Assembly: GCA_037783415.1 (NCBI GenBank)
Contig: JAZGTN010000006.1
Coordinates: 4,340,001-4,404,000 of the forward strand
Length of the DNA: 64,000 nucleotides
Direction: 5' to 3'
Source: Leptasterias polaris
Taxonomy: Eukaryota; Echinodermata; Asteroidea; Forcipulatida; Asteriidae
The position numbers and the translations under genes were made by a program. The notes beneath the pieces were generated by a model, which had not been told where the DNA came from, did not search any database, and was given only the letters and a program-made list of their open reading frames with translations. Positions 38,469 to 49,614 of this stretch are shown here, piece by piece. Each line of letters begins with the position of its first letter. The first letter of the stretch is position 1.

Positions 38469-38686
38469 ACTGCAAAAATGGGGTGTTAAAATTGATACCA
38501 TGGGTTTCACCACTTATAGATACCCAAGAGAGAATACAAGTTAACAACAAACGGTGTAAAATAACACCAATGTTTTTAGTTTTGTTTTTGGGTGTTTTGT
38601 TTTTGTGCGTGAGGGGGATGGGGTGTATTATTATGTGTGAAAACACCCATGGTGTCAATGTTAATAACGCCCCCTTTTTGGCAATG
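38469..38686. mobile_element. GGTGTTA-type inverted-repeat element
   Basis: The left arm (38469-38509: ACTGCAAAAATGGGGTGTTA then AAATTGATACCATGGGTTT) is inverted, with a few changes, at 38639-38686 (AAACACCCATGGTGTCAATG then TTAATAACGCCCCCTTTTTG). Shorter GGTGTAAAATAACACC palindromes lie inside. Its symmetry explains the overlapping 155- and 143-residue frames on the two strands, which are not genes. Confidence 0.8.
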
Positions 38687-39040
38687 TGGTGTAACAACCA
38701 TCTAGGGACTTGAGTTCTTGTTGATATGGTTCATGTTTCGCAAATGGTAAAGTATTTAGGTTCTTCATCTTGAAAACAATGACGTCCTTTATTCATTTCA
38801 CACCGGTCGGTCACAAAGCCGCTGCGAACTCTACTCGACAAATACAGTCACACCGATTGCTCAGACTTTAGTCCTTTTTGAATACACATTGGTGATGATT
38901 TCTGTCTTCGTTGACACCATACAAGTCTAGTGCGTATAATTATGAGGTTACAATGGGTTCCCACGTACACTGCGTTAACGTTTGATTAGTAACAGACATG
39001 GTGGGTACTACAGCGCTTTACAAGATATAAAACAGTATAC

Positions 39041-39300
39041 AATATTAGGCCTATTCCTTTCTTTCTAGCCAATTTCACTCCACTGCATGAGGAAAGCCTC
39101 TAACCGTTCTCCATTTCACTCTGCCCTCTCCGTCTTCTGTTTGGTCTCCCTCTTTTTCTTGATTTGTTTCTTGGAGTCCAATTGGTTGTTTTGCATGCCC
39201 ATACACCCGTTGTCATACCTCTTGGTACATGTAGGTGACCTGCCCATCTCCACTTCTTTGATTTTATGGTCTTAACAATATCCTGCACTATTAATTTGTT
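39041..39300 (-). pseudogene. relic of a LINE reverse-transcriptase protein (C-terminal end)
   Basis: The minus strand encodes IVKTIKSKKWRWAGHLH, then W....NWTPRNKSRKRGRPNR, the familiar RWAGH...W.P...R.RGRP end of non-LTR retrotransposon ORFs, followed after a frame change by EAFPHAVE-like residues. Stops and shifts show decay. Only the last part of the element is recognisable. Confidence 0.75.
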
Positions 39301-40459
39301 TTCTTAAGAAAATAGTACACTACTAATCAAAGCAAATAAATGAAGGCAAGAAAAGACAGTTGGTCCTACAACTTACAAGCAATCAACAATTGAACAGGAA
39401 AGTTTCAATGTGTTTCTTGAAGATGAGATCTGCACCAAAGTTACAAAGGAGAATCTCTCATACAAGCAAGTTGACTTCGAAAACAAACACAAATTGGTAC
39501 AACTCCCAGCCCAGCTGGATTTTCATATATTATACGTCCATGAATTACCTTTGGGCTAAACTCACTGTAATGCACAGACCCCTAATCGCCAAATTAGGTC
39601 GAATTCAGATGTTCTGAAAATAACGAGAATTGACGCCTCGAGTTGGAGTTAAACGGAGGACAGAATGCTTGATGTTTTATTCATAAAGCACAGACACAAA
39701 AATACTATGTTGTCCCAAGAGTGCATTGGGATCAATACATTTTAGATCAAATGTTATATCAACAAATGTTGAAGTACTTTCAAGTTCAGATGTCACTTTC
39801 AATTTTTTTTCTGGGACTCAACTGATTTGTACCAACTAAGATTTTTTTCCCCTTCTCCATAGCCTCTTGTATTCATGGTAAATCTAGCAAATCGTGTTGT
39901 TTTTCCCCCGGACTTTCGAGGCGCGTAGCTCTACAGTAATAGTTACCGGGCCTGGGGCACGGAAGACACACGTGTGGGGGAACCGTTGGATACGCTGACC
40001 GTCCCTGCCTCGCCGTAGACGGGCCCGTCTATTTCGCTTGACTTCTCCTGGTCGCGCTTGCTCTCGATGCGCGTCATCATTCGAGATGAGCTCGGAATTC
40101 GGTTTGTGGTATAGGGGGCCTACATGCATTCACGCTAAATGAAATCACAACAAGGGTACGCGGCGAACGGAAATGAGAAAAGAGGAATGGAAAAAGATTG
40201 AGAATGGTTAGGCCTGCAGACATACAGTCAGGAGTTGTAGAGGCGATAATAATCCAGTGCTCATTAAGACCATCATTTACGACTGCCAAATTACCCAACT
40301 GACTGAAACAAATGATGAGTGGCAGTTTTACGTCACCGGGGCCCCGTAAAGGTGAAAACCTTGTACCCTTTAGCTTGGGGCCCTCTTCCACAAATCTGCT
40401 AAGCGTGTATTTTATACTTGGTTAGCTTGAACAAACAGGCTAACTATGTTTGGATAATG

Positions 40460-40690
40460 TTCATTGCTACTGTGGTTATACTGCTCGACATGCGAACTGT
40501 AAGGTTGCAGGTTCGAATCCCAACGGCCTCTACAATACCTTTGACATCTAGCTCCTGCCTCAATGGTACGATAGAGTGTGACTGTTGCTCGGTTTCGTGT
40601 TGCAGACTGTTCGCTATTGCCTTGAGTCCATGTGGATAAGGCCGTGTTCTCCGAGTGGCTTCGGCAGCCGCTATAATACGTCTAGATGTC
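40460..40690 (+). mobile_element. tRNA-derived SINE (candidate)
   Basis: A tRNA-like stretch has a CTCGACATGCGA anticodon-arm region and the B-box GGTTGCAGGTTCGAATCCCA (40503-40522). The A-box (around GTGGTTATACTGC) is degenerate and no complete cloverleaf forms, so a SINE head is more likely than a tRNA gene. The tail end was not resolved. Confidence 0.5.
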
Positions 40691-43600
40691 CCATTCATCA
40701 ATGTTGTAATTGCAGCAAACGGCCGTAGCCGTAGCCAACCTCACTTGAGTCAGATCTTATTGTTAAGATCTTATCTTAGAATCTCAACACTCACTGGCAA
40801 ATATCGTTTTAGGTACCTGACAGCGACTTTGAAAAGCAAGGTTGCCATGACATCATCAGGCACACCGGTAAAACTCACACCGAGTCCCTTTATAAAAGAT
40901 AAAATTTACCCCGTGAGTCTACCGCCACCAATCGTGTGCATTAATCTAATGTTCATCATCTGATTGGTGTCAACTGAAAACTAAATTGTTTAACCTCATC
41001 CCAGCCATCCCCTCTCTCATAAAAAGTGAGTCAATAAAAGCAATGACGATTGTAAGAGGGCGCTGTTTGTCCACTCACTTGTGCATGACGTCATCATAAC
41101 TTTTGTGTCGGACTCTAGTTGTTGTTTGTAACTGAGTACATCGTTTTATCAGGTTATGCTATTTTCTCAAATTGTCATTCACAAAAGGGACAACCACAAC
41201 CTCAGTCGTTATGGAAAACATGATTTATTGTCAGATCACTATTTTGTCGAAAACAAGCAAACCCAAATTTGATGATCTGACATGAAAGAGATGTTGAGCC
41301 AAACACATTTCAAAGTCAACAAAACTCAAACCGTGCGTTTGAAGTAGAGGAAATATTGAATATAATTGAGCTGTATTGGATTCAACTGAAAGAGTTTGCA
41401 GACGTTTCTAGGAGGGTAAAACAGCAACTTGACAGTATTGTTCAGCTTCTAAGTACAGGGACCAGTGAGACTGCCCCTGTCCCCCGCCCTTTACCGGGAA
41501 GCAGGGATGAAATGTCCGCACTGATTTGGTTCTGGCCGGTAGGCACTGGACACACATGACTGACGTGACGAACCAATCAAGTTGTTGATTTTCCTCTGGG
41601 CCATATCGGCGCATCGTCCGTGATCACTGCCTCCCCCCTCTTCACAAACAACACCATGAATAATTCATTACCATACCGTGAAAATGACCTTGGTTCTCGC
41701 GTGGTTTACAACAGCTATTAGGCATAATCTTTGAGTTTTTTTATGACCTAAACTACTCCGACTTTTCCAACCATGCGGGGGCAATTATAGCCCGCTGGCT
41801 CATGTGGGAGTTGCACGCTTGCGTGCCCTTAGGTCATTGGTCTCTACCGGTACGGGCAGGTGAATCCCAAGTGTGGATGAAATTTTAAAGCGATGTTTAA
41901 AATTGTTCGCTTCAAAAGGTGATCTTTCATTCCAATGTTATTCATCAAGCTACTGCTTGTGCTACCAACAGTGTCTCGGCACCTTGTTTAAAACATATTT
42001 AGGGAAACACGTGTATTTTTAAGTTGACAGTGCTTCCAGTTACTCGTCCCCCCTCCCTCCCCCAAAGAAAAAATAACATAGGAGAAAAATGACAACTTTC
42101 TCAATGGAGAGATAAAACATAATTATTTACAACATACTGCTTCTTGCTCGTGGCAATTCTCGCCTTTCAGAACGCATTATCCAATTATATACTTGAAAAT
42201 CCCGCCTCAATCGAGGAAAAAAAATCGAAACGCCGGGAGCAGTCTTCCCCAAAACCCACCTCGCCCGGACGCAGAGCGTTCCGCCTATCGTCCCCGGAGC
42301 GCAACTTCTACCTCGTGGTCCATTTGGCCATTTCGGTTCACCGTACGTATATAAGGGATTTGAGTTGAGGCTGGTATTTTGCAATAACACAGACCTGTCG
42401 CTTATTATATACTTTCATGGTAGGCTTACCCACCGGACAAACTTAAACGTTTCGGACTAAACAGAAAGAACAACATTCACGAAAATGACTGACACTTTCG
42501 TCGTCCGCACGGCCCGCTGGAGCACAAAAGAAAATTAAGACTGTGTTACTAATCGCATAGGACGCGTGCATGTGCAGAAAATTAAATGGTGAAATTAACC
42601 GATAAGGCCTAAAAGTGGAATAATTGCCGTCTCAATCTAAACACTTCCTCACAAACTTGGGGCTGAGTGTCTAATCATCTATGAGAAGTGTTGATATTTA
42701 ATCACCAGTGTACTCACTAGTCTCTGCTCAAGACGTCTTGGCGTAGCTTGTCAAGGGCTTCATTGAAACAGTCTATAGACGTTGACGCAATCATGCCGCA
42801 GCTATCCCTCTTTACTGCTATTACCACCTTGACAAGAGGCCAATCTTAACTGGGTTGAACATTGATGGATCCAAACAGTTTTTTGTCCCGTTTGTCTGTC
42901 TCAACTTTGGTTTGGAAATGATTCGAAAAAGGCATGGTTTCTAGCATATATAAAGATAAACATTATGATGCCTATCGATTTCAGCCACAAGGCCACTCGG
43001 TTCCAGCTAGCAAGTTGCCAGAAAATCACTTCTACTCTCTGAAAACAGAGACTCTTCCAGAAGATGTTACAACCTTGGTAATGTTTGTATTATAGGCCTC
43101 TTGACGTATTGAAAATGTAGGCATAAATAAATGTGCGCTCTCTTTAAACCAGGCTCGCCCGGCCATGAGGACTGTCCCTTCTGTGTAAACACTGACTACA
43201 CTGTAATTGTGTACAGTACAGAGGAAGAGTCTCAGCCATCGTTCGTTGTGATCAGTAAATGTATGCACAAGATTTGTAGGAAGGAAGAAGTCTCCACTTG
43301 AGTCAACTTTTTTATATAAAAGTCATCCATTTAACAAAGAATGTATCAATATTGTTCTGAATCAACATCTATTGTCCGACCCAAGCATCCAAGGGAAAGT
43401 CAGTCCACTGAGGAGGGTCACAAAATCCAACGACAAACACGCAGACAATCGGTGCTGATTTTGGTGTGTTCGCTAGATTCATTGACGGGGGAGAGATGTG
43501 TGCAAGTTATGTTTGCATAGACTGGGGGACGGTTGGAGAATTGAAGGTGTTGACTTTTACTATGGCTGCTTAACTTCAGTCAACAGTTAGATGCTTAGAA

Positions 43601-44325
43601 CGGGCCGATACGTCATAACCGTTACTCTTAACAACATAACAGAGAGCAGAGATTGAAACATAACGAATCATTATCTAATACACTCTCAAATGTGAAGTGT
43701 TGAAAACTGAACACAATTTGTAACAATTAAAATTAGAATGGGAAAACGGCAATGCATAGTTCTTACAGTCTCGTCTGAGAAGACTGTGGAGTATTTATTA
43801 CAGCGAGACCTGTACCACTAGATTTTCCAGCAGTTTAGTAACTATACTCACGGTGAATCAACATCAAGATTATTCAAATTGTGGATGTTGTCAGCGGAAT
43901 AAGTTTAAGCGCCGAATTCTGGAAATTAACACTGACTTGTTTTCAACACTGTTATCACTCGGAACAGTACGGCAGTGACGTATGGTGCATGGAGTGACCG
44001 TGTTGTTTAGATCGCCAAGCAAAAACATTATGTGTAGTCTTTTATGAAAACCATTATGTCCAATTTGGACAAGACAAACACTCCAGCAGGTAAGAGCAAA
44101 CACTGCAAATGGATTTAACCAAGTGATGACTGTAGTGACTGAGATAATTACTGTTCACAGTTCGTCTTAAAGTGGACATAATATCCACCAGTTAAGTGTC
44201 GACACTACATTTTAGAAAATGTTGGGAAGAAATAGTTTTAATGTACTCATGAACAACTTTACAGTTTGACCGTAAAGGTGATAGATTGTTTCATATGAAG
44301 ATCTGTGCTCGAAACGTAAGACACA

Positions 44326-45139
44326 ATGTCAAGCAGTAACAACACCGTCAAAGACGTTAAATTACAGAGCAGTCTTCAGTTCTTCCATGCCCGAGTCAAG
44401 AACCAACTCGAAGACGTCATGCTCCGGCGAGAGATTCGCCTCCTGGATCGGCGCATCGGCATGACCAACTCCGAGTTCAAACGAAAGTTTCAGGTCGTCA
44501 TGAAAGAGATGCAGAGTCTGCAAAAGAGTAGCGGCCGTAGCAAGGATGGTTGGCTGCCGGACGAAGATGCAATACCGGGAAGTAATTCTGGTGGGAAACT
44601 GAATTCAGAGAACGCTAATGGTAAGAGTACCGGTATAAACGATTCAGCTGTACGGGCTAAAAAGGTGCCGCTGTTCGAGCAGCACCAAAGTCCGGAGAAT
44701 CTGTTTGGGAACGTCTGAACAGAAGGCCAAACAGCGCACCGGATGGATACAACAGAAACAGCAAAGACCATGGTTCGTCGGGTAACGATGAGCAAAGAGG
44801 TGGTGAAAAGGGGGGCCGAGTCGCTTTACCAAACAACGACTGAACGCAAAGGCGTGCTCAAAACTAGCTTGGAGAAAACGGCTCCAGGAATGGGACTCGC
44901 AGTCGAGTGAAGCTGTACCGTCTGATCGCGTTGATGCCCGGGGGAGCATGCGACCCCGCACGGTGGAGGCAGGAGTAGCTCTCGGGAGAAAAACTACCAA
45001 GTCTGGCATTAAAGGGGCACACGAATCGAAATTATCTAAAAAGAAACGACCGGAGTCTGAGGCGGACAACCACCAGATGTCAGACATCGAGCCCAACGAG
45101 CATATTTTTCAAACTGAACCGCAGGAACGGAGACCTTAA
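44326..45139 (+). CDS. unrecognised protein, N-terminal part; frame broken twice
   Basis: Start ATG at 44326 (context ACACAATGTC). Frame 1 gives 130 residues (MSSSNNTVKDVKLQSSLQFF..., basic and helical around LEDVMLRREIRLLDRRIG) to a stop at 44716-44718. A second frame opens at 44661 and reads ...SGESVWERLNRRPNSAPDGY to a stop near 44839. A third opens near 44802 and reads KQRLNAKACSKLAWRKRLQE then WDSQSSE to TAA at 45137-45139. Each change equals one missing base; the second falls at an AAAAGGGGGG run, where sequencing or assembly indels are common. All three parts have similar charged composition, so one gene with assembly errors, or a young pseudogene, is more likely than three genes. I do not recognise the family. 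Confidence 0.5.
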
Positions 45140-45146
45140 TCCGTAA

Positions 45147-46280
45147 GTACATCGTCTTATAATTATTCATAAACCATCTAAAGGTAGATCTCTAAGGGAA
45201 ATCTTGGAGGCAACACCCATCAGTGAAGGTCAAACGGTGCGAGATAAATGGTTGAAATCAGCGCTGAAAACCAAACACAACCAAAAGACAGACAAACGTG
45301 TCACCATTGTGGAAAACGGTGAAATATTATATGAGAATCAGAATGATGCCAATAACAACACAGTTGAGAATGAGATAAATAATGCAGACTTCGGTATGGT
45401 CTCTGATAACCGTAAAGACATAAAAAGGACGCCCTCGCTCGGTCTTTTAACTTTATTAATGGGCAAGTCTGACCGCGGTGATGCAACGAGCAGTCCGACA
45501 CCTAATGTCATTCCAGAGGTTCGAAGAAACCCGATGCAGACCGTCGAGGATGCATCGCTGAAGAAACGCCGGGACACTTTACTCAAAGCTTCCATCATCA
45601 GCCTGATGGGTGGTGGGTTAAGTAGACACGAGTCCCCCCGTGGTAAGGGTACCAAAAACCAAAAGGATCCCACGGAGGGCGAGGTGCCTGCTGGGGGCAA
45701 AGGCTCCCCCGGGAGGTTCAGCTTTCGCCTGGTAGGTAAGGCAGCTATGGCACGGGATCACCTGTCCGTCCAAAAGCGGTCCACTTTAGGTGTGAGGTTA
45801 AAGGTGCGTCCTGTTCTCCAATCAGCAATGACAACTAAAAGCATCCAGGCTAATCTGACAGTCTATGACTCCGACTCGGATGATGATGGCACTCCATCGA
45901 CACCTATTAACTCTGACTCAAGCACAAAGTTCAAAATCTCGAAAAGTTGGAGGAACGATTCGGAACTGGAGAAGCCTCCAGTGCTTGAAGACGATCTGAA
46001 GCAGCTGCAGATACACCTCGCAGCTTCGCATTTGTCCCGAGAGAGAGACTTACAACGCATGCAACTGGATCAGGAAGTCGACCACCTAAAGGTCATCGAT
46101 GATAACCGGAAGCAGAGTGTCATGTCAAAGGTCACGTCGTTTACTTCTTTCCTAGAGAAGCAAAAACAAAAGGAACAAGAGGAGGAGAAAAGGAGAGCCA
46201 TATTTGGAGGACCGTCCCATAACCCGGTGGTTAAACGCTGGCGTAATGCAGCTAAAGGAGCAATGAACATTCGTAGTTAA
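45147..46280 (+). CDS. unrecognised protein, C-terminal part
   Basis: Open from 45147 with no ATG near the beginning; the computed start at 45204 is TTG, so this is the continuation of the upstream gene or a downstream exon. About 360 residues: SLREILEATPISEGQTVRDK W, a VTIVENGEILYE stretch, basic serine/glycine-rich middle, an acidic DSDSDDDGTPSTP cluster, then a charged coiled coil (DDLKQLQIHLAASHLSRERD; EKQKQKEQEEEKRR) and a basic end. No signal peptide or membrane segment. It may be a nuclear or cytoskeletal protein, but that is only composition. Stops in all frames between 45137 and 45162 separate it from the upstream part; a perfect donor (CC then GTAAGT at 45143) could mark an intron, but a downstream acceptor would make it under 70 bp. 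AATAAA at 46291-46296 follows the stop. Confidence 0.6.
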   Translation, partial: VHRLIIIHKPSKGRSLREILEATPISEGQTVRDKWLKSALKTKHNQKTDKRVTIVENGEILYENQNDANNNTVENEINNADFGMVSDNRKDIKRTPSLGLLTLLMGKSDRGDATSSPTPNVIPEVRRNPMQTVEDASLKKRRDTLLKASIISLMGGGLSRHESPRGKGTKNQKDPTEGEVPAGGKGSPGRFSFRLVGKAAMARDHLSVQKRSTLGVRLKVRPVLQSAMTTKSIQANLTVYDSDSDDDGTPSTPINSDSSTKFKISKSWRNDSELEKPPVLEDDLKQLQIHLAASHLSRERDLQRMQLDQEVDHLKVIDDNRKQSVMSKVTSFTSFLEKQKQKEQEEEKRRAIFGGPSHNPVVKRWRNAAKGAMNIRS

Positions 46281-46290
46281 ACAGATGGTT

Positions 46291-46296
46291 AATAAA
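46291..46296 (+). terminator. polyadenylation signal of the unknown gene
   Basis: AATAAA eleven bases after the TAA at 46278-46280, consistent with a very short 3' UTR. Confidence 0.45.
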
Positions 46297-46924
46297 ACTA
46301 AAAGAACTGTTTATGCCTACATAATTATCAAAATAAGTATTCAAAAACCCAAAAGGAAAATACCACGTGAAGTGTTCATGAAACATGGCTTATTGTTCTT
46401 CATGATGTTAAAACTGCTCATAAAACAAAGGTTTTCAAAGTTCCAAGCGGCCCAAAAATATTATTTTGGAGTTAGTAGACAGCATAGCAATATATCAAGC
46501 GAGGTTTTCAAGTTTTTAGGCATTGCATAGTGGAAATGAGTTTCATTTTAGGAGTACAACTTTTAAGTTAACCATGAATGTGAATTCTGGCTATGTTAAG
46601 GATGAACGTGTCTCACGGGTTGTTTGAAATAACATTTCTTTGTTATTTATTTTGAAAGCTTAAAGAACAATTGCTGAAAATGATTGTTGAAGATATTGTA
46701 CAGGATTGGTAAGGATAAAAACATCATTGCGTAGTTTTAGTCGGAAAGTTTACTGATTATGAAGTTCGTACTAGAGCTTTTTTTTTCTGTGAAATATTTC
46801 TCTCTGAAATGTAGTCATATTCGAGAAAACTTTATAATGAAAACCCTTTTTTAAATATGCACCAGCTGATTTCGGTTGTTTCAACCAATAAGGACAATGT
46901 CATTTTGATATTGTGCATGGTTTT

Positions 46925-47160
46925 CACTATAGATAGGTTGCAATATGACGTAAATCGGCCATCTTTACGGGCAATTTGGAACACACAGTCATGCGTTACG
47001 CGTGAGAACGGCGTGCAGCACGCGCACATTTCACCAAACTCATTGCATGATTGGTTAGTGAACGACGCGGCTGCGTTAATAATTTGAGCGCTTGACGCGC
47101 CTGCAAGCCAAAATGCGATTTGCCCGTAAAGATGGCATCTACTGGGAACTATCTATTTTC
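46925..47160. mobile_element. fold-back element related to the one at 35195-35363
   Basis: The left arm (CTATAGATAGGTTGCAATAT ... GGCCATCTTTACGGGCAA, 46927-46973) is partly inverted in the right arm (TTGCCCGTAAAGATGGCATC ... CTATCTATTT, 47120-47157). The ATAGAT.G.TTGCAATA, GACGT and GCCATCTTT words also occur in the 35-kb element, placing both in one loose family. Confidence 0.7.
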
Positions 47161-47474
47161 TACTGACTCACACAACGAAATAGACATACATGTACATTTT
47201 CGTTACAGGTTCGTTATTTCATGAAGATGGTTGATCATACAAAACATGGACACTGTCTGCAACTGTTTTTTTAGCTCTACCAATCCTGTAAAATAAAGGC
47301 AAGCTACACTTTTAATAATTTTCAAAGATAAGCATTCTCATTTGGTGTATATCCCAAAACATGCATGAAAATAACAAACCAGTGAAAATTTGGGCTCAAT
47401 TTTATTGGTCATCGTAGTTGCTAGAAAACAATGAAAACCAAAGAAAAAACACCCCTGTTGTGTAAAATAATATA

Positions 47475-47605
47475 GTGTGCGAACTGGCGGCTACAGCTAC
47501 GGCTACGACTGTTGCTAGGGGTGTTGCTAAGGACGTCCTATACTTTAACGTATGATGACGATCCAGCCGTAACCGTAGCCGTAGTCGTCAATATGGACGC
47601 GGCTT
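47475..47605. mobile_element. short inverted-repeat element (GCGGCTAC family), copy 2
   Basis: Left GAACTGGCGGCTACAGCTAC and right GTAGCCGTAGTCGTCAATAT are inverted relative to each other; the core matches the reverse complement of 9753-9867 (ACGTCCTATACTTTAACGTA, GATGACGATCC). No coding capacity. Confidence 0.75.
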
Positions 47606-47630
47606 CACTGTAAGTGGCACGTTTTACGAG

Positions 47631-47700
47631 ACGCCCTCTAGTGGTTCAAAAGTCTCCAAAAAAAAAAGGGAAAAAAAGTGCATTATGAAAGAGGGCGCTG
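47631..47700. promoter_or_regulatory. paired CTCF-like motifs in opposite orientation
   Basis: ACGCCCTCTAGTGG (47631-47644; CCACTAGAGGGCGT on the minus strand) matches the CTCF core very well, and AAGAGGGCGCTG (47689-47700) matches part of it on the plus strand. Facing copies 45 bp apart could be a boundary or the ends of a small element. Confidence 0.4.
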
Positions 47701-48298
47701 TTTATTTTTAACTTTCGCACATTCAGTCTGATTAAATTCTACCTGTAAATAATGCTTTTCAAAAACAGTTTCGTATCTAGAACAAACCAATATTGGATAC
47801 TACTAGCCTTCCTAATCTATGCACTTATTCTCTTCTGAATAACCAACTGCTATTGAAATTGTGGATACCCAAAGAATGATGTTGAAGTTGGAAATTTCTC
47901 CAAATTTTTGCACAAAATTAACGGCGAAATTACCCACTTTGGGAGTCAGCGAATACGAGCCAGTGGCTTCAATGTATGTTAGTAATTGCGAAAACTTAAT
48001 AGTTTAACTTAATAATTTGCGCGTATTTAATTTATTGACATGTGGTCGGTAGTTTTTTTAACTTAATGCTGGGCACGTGCAGCCAGTTCCGGTGAGTTTT
48101 GTATACAAATTGTAGCTCGTGCTAACATTTGTAACAAACTTTGGGGTACATGTACAGCGAAGGTTCTCGGATAAAACCCATAAAATAGTCGGTATACTGT
48201 CCACAAAGAAAGTAGATATTATATTTCCTTGATGTATTCACATTAACCCATAGTATTAGTAATTGAACAGGGCTATATCATTAGACTAAACAAAAAAA

Positions 48299-48494
48299 GG
48301 GCCCAATTTCATAGAGCTGCTTATCCAGAAAATACTGCTTAACGATTTTCTGCTAAAGCAAAAATGAGCAGGGTACCAGTCACAGATGGTAAATGTGAAA
48401 TGGAGTTTTTACTATAGTAATCTTGTTCTGGTGAGCATACATTGTAGTTCTTTGCTACGTTTTGTGCTTATAGCAGCTCTATGAAATTGGGTTC
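48299..48494. mobile_element. GGGCCC-ended inverted-repeat element, copy 2
   Basis: Starts GGGCCCAATTTCATAGAGCT and ends AGCTCTATGAAATTGGGTTC, an almost perfect inverted pair of about 24 bp. It shares internal words with 11616-11790. Length 196 bp; non-coding. Confidence 0.85.
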
Positions 48495-48682
48495 AACTCA
48501 GAAAGTTGGACGAATTCCATTTGTAACTTGTTAGACTTTACTTGCCACGCGAACTGTTGTACAAAACCTGTACAACAAATGGTATTTTGGCCAGTGGTAA
48601 CTTTTTGAGCAAGACTTTGATTTACTCAGAAGCTTGTTAAAATGGAACGATTGAGTCAAGTCTAACTTGAGCAACCACAATC

Positions 48683-48695
48683 TGTAGAGGGCGCT
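48683..48695 (+). promoter_or_regulatory. CTCF-like motif
   Basis: TGTAGAGGGCGCT, with CCACAATC just upstream. Single-motif match; function not shown. Confidence 0.3.
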
Positions 48696-49570
48696 AATGA
48701 AACTATACAGACTTTGCAGACCGTGTGTGAAAATCGATTTTTGATTTTTTCGTCATGCACTTGTTACCCTAAGAAAAACCAGCCGCGTACCCCAATTCCT
48801 ACCATTTCTGTGAAGTTCACAAAAATCCAGAGTGGAGTGTAGAATATGAAAATGGTGTTGTTGTTCTGACAAGGTGGCCTCAAAGATTCTAAATAAGGTG
48901 TCATCTAACAATGCTCGGACGTGCCTCGCCGAGTCACAAAGTTGTTTGGGGGGGGAGTCGTAGTTATCCCCGGACCACTTCGTCGAAGCAGTGAGCTATA
49001 CATTATCACTAAACCACTCCGTAACCAAACGGGCGCTAATGCGTTTATTGTGTGCACCAGCAAAGAAGAAAAACGGCTCCACTGATACTTAAAATGCGAC
49101 AAATCAACAACAACAAGGTATACATATCAATAGGAATCTATACGTGCATGCAAAGGGATTAAATACTGGTTTTGTAAAGAGCACACTTACTTCGCACGAG
49201 GCGAGAGCGTCGGATTGCCCCACGCGGTGTTTACTGATACACAGCTCTCGCGAATCACATAACTGAACCCTGATGGAATGTTTGATGTACTCAATGACGG
49301 TGCATTCATCTGTTTTATTTCGAAGTTTTCCAGTTAACTGATGATTGTGTGGTCTTTCTTTTCCCTTGTTCTGGAGTGAAAAGGGATTTTGGTTTAGAAG
49401 TCGACAATCACTTTCTCTTTCGTCAACAGTGAATGGTCGCTGGTAACCCATAATCCATTGAACTTTGTTTGTATTTAAGAAATGTACACACATAATTTAT
49501 TATTTTATGTAGGTGTGTGTGTGTGTGCTTATATTATATACAAAAGTAGTTTACTAGTCGCAGACACTCT

Positions 49571-49614
49571 ATGCCTAGAGCATGGAGGAAGTTTCTTCCT
49601 CCATGCCTAGAGCA
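49571..49614. repeat. perfect 11-bp hairpin flanked by 12-bp direct repeats
   Basis: CATGGAGGAAG, loop TTT, CTTCCTCCATG (49581-49605). ATGCCTAGAGCA occurs at 49571-49582 and again at 49603-49614. It may be a palindromic micro-insertion with a target duplication. Confidence 0.85.

Larger units (their letters stand above)
37728..44325. other. noncoding region between the bHLH paralogue and the unknown gene
   Basis: No conserved exon seen. It contains the inverted-repeat element at 38469-38686, a minus-strand LINE relic at 39041-39300, a tRNA-type SINE at about 40460-40690 and an AGAGGGCGC motif at 41054-41065. The remaining open frames look random. Confidence 0.5.

Noticed and set aside
38246..38713. 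155- and 143-residue frames on opposite strands
   Set aside because: They span an inverted-repeat element, whose symmetry and base composition leave both strands open.
44490..45096. Minus-strand frames of 101 and 150 residues
   Set aside because: Antisense of the plus-strand unknown gene, whose codon pattern is more protein-like and has start and polyadenylation signals.
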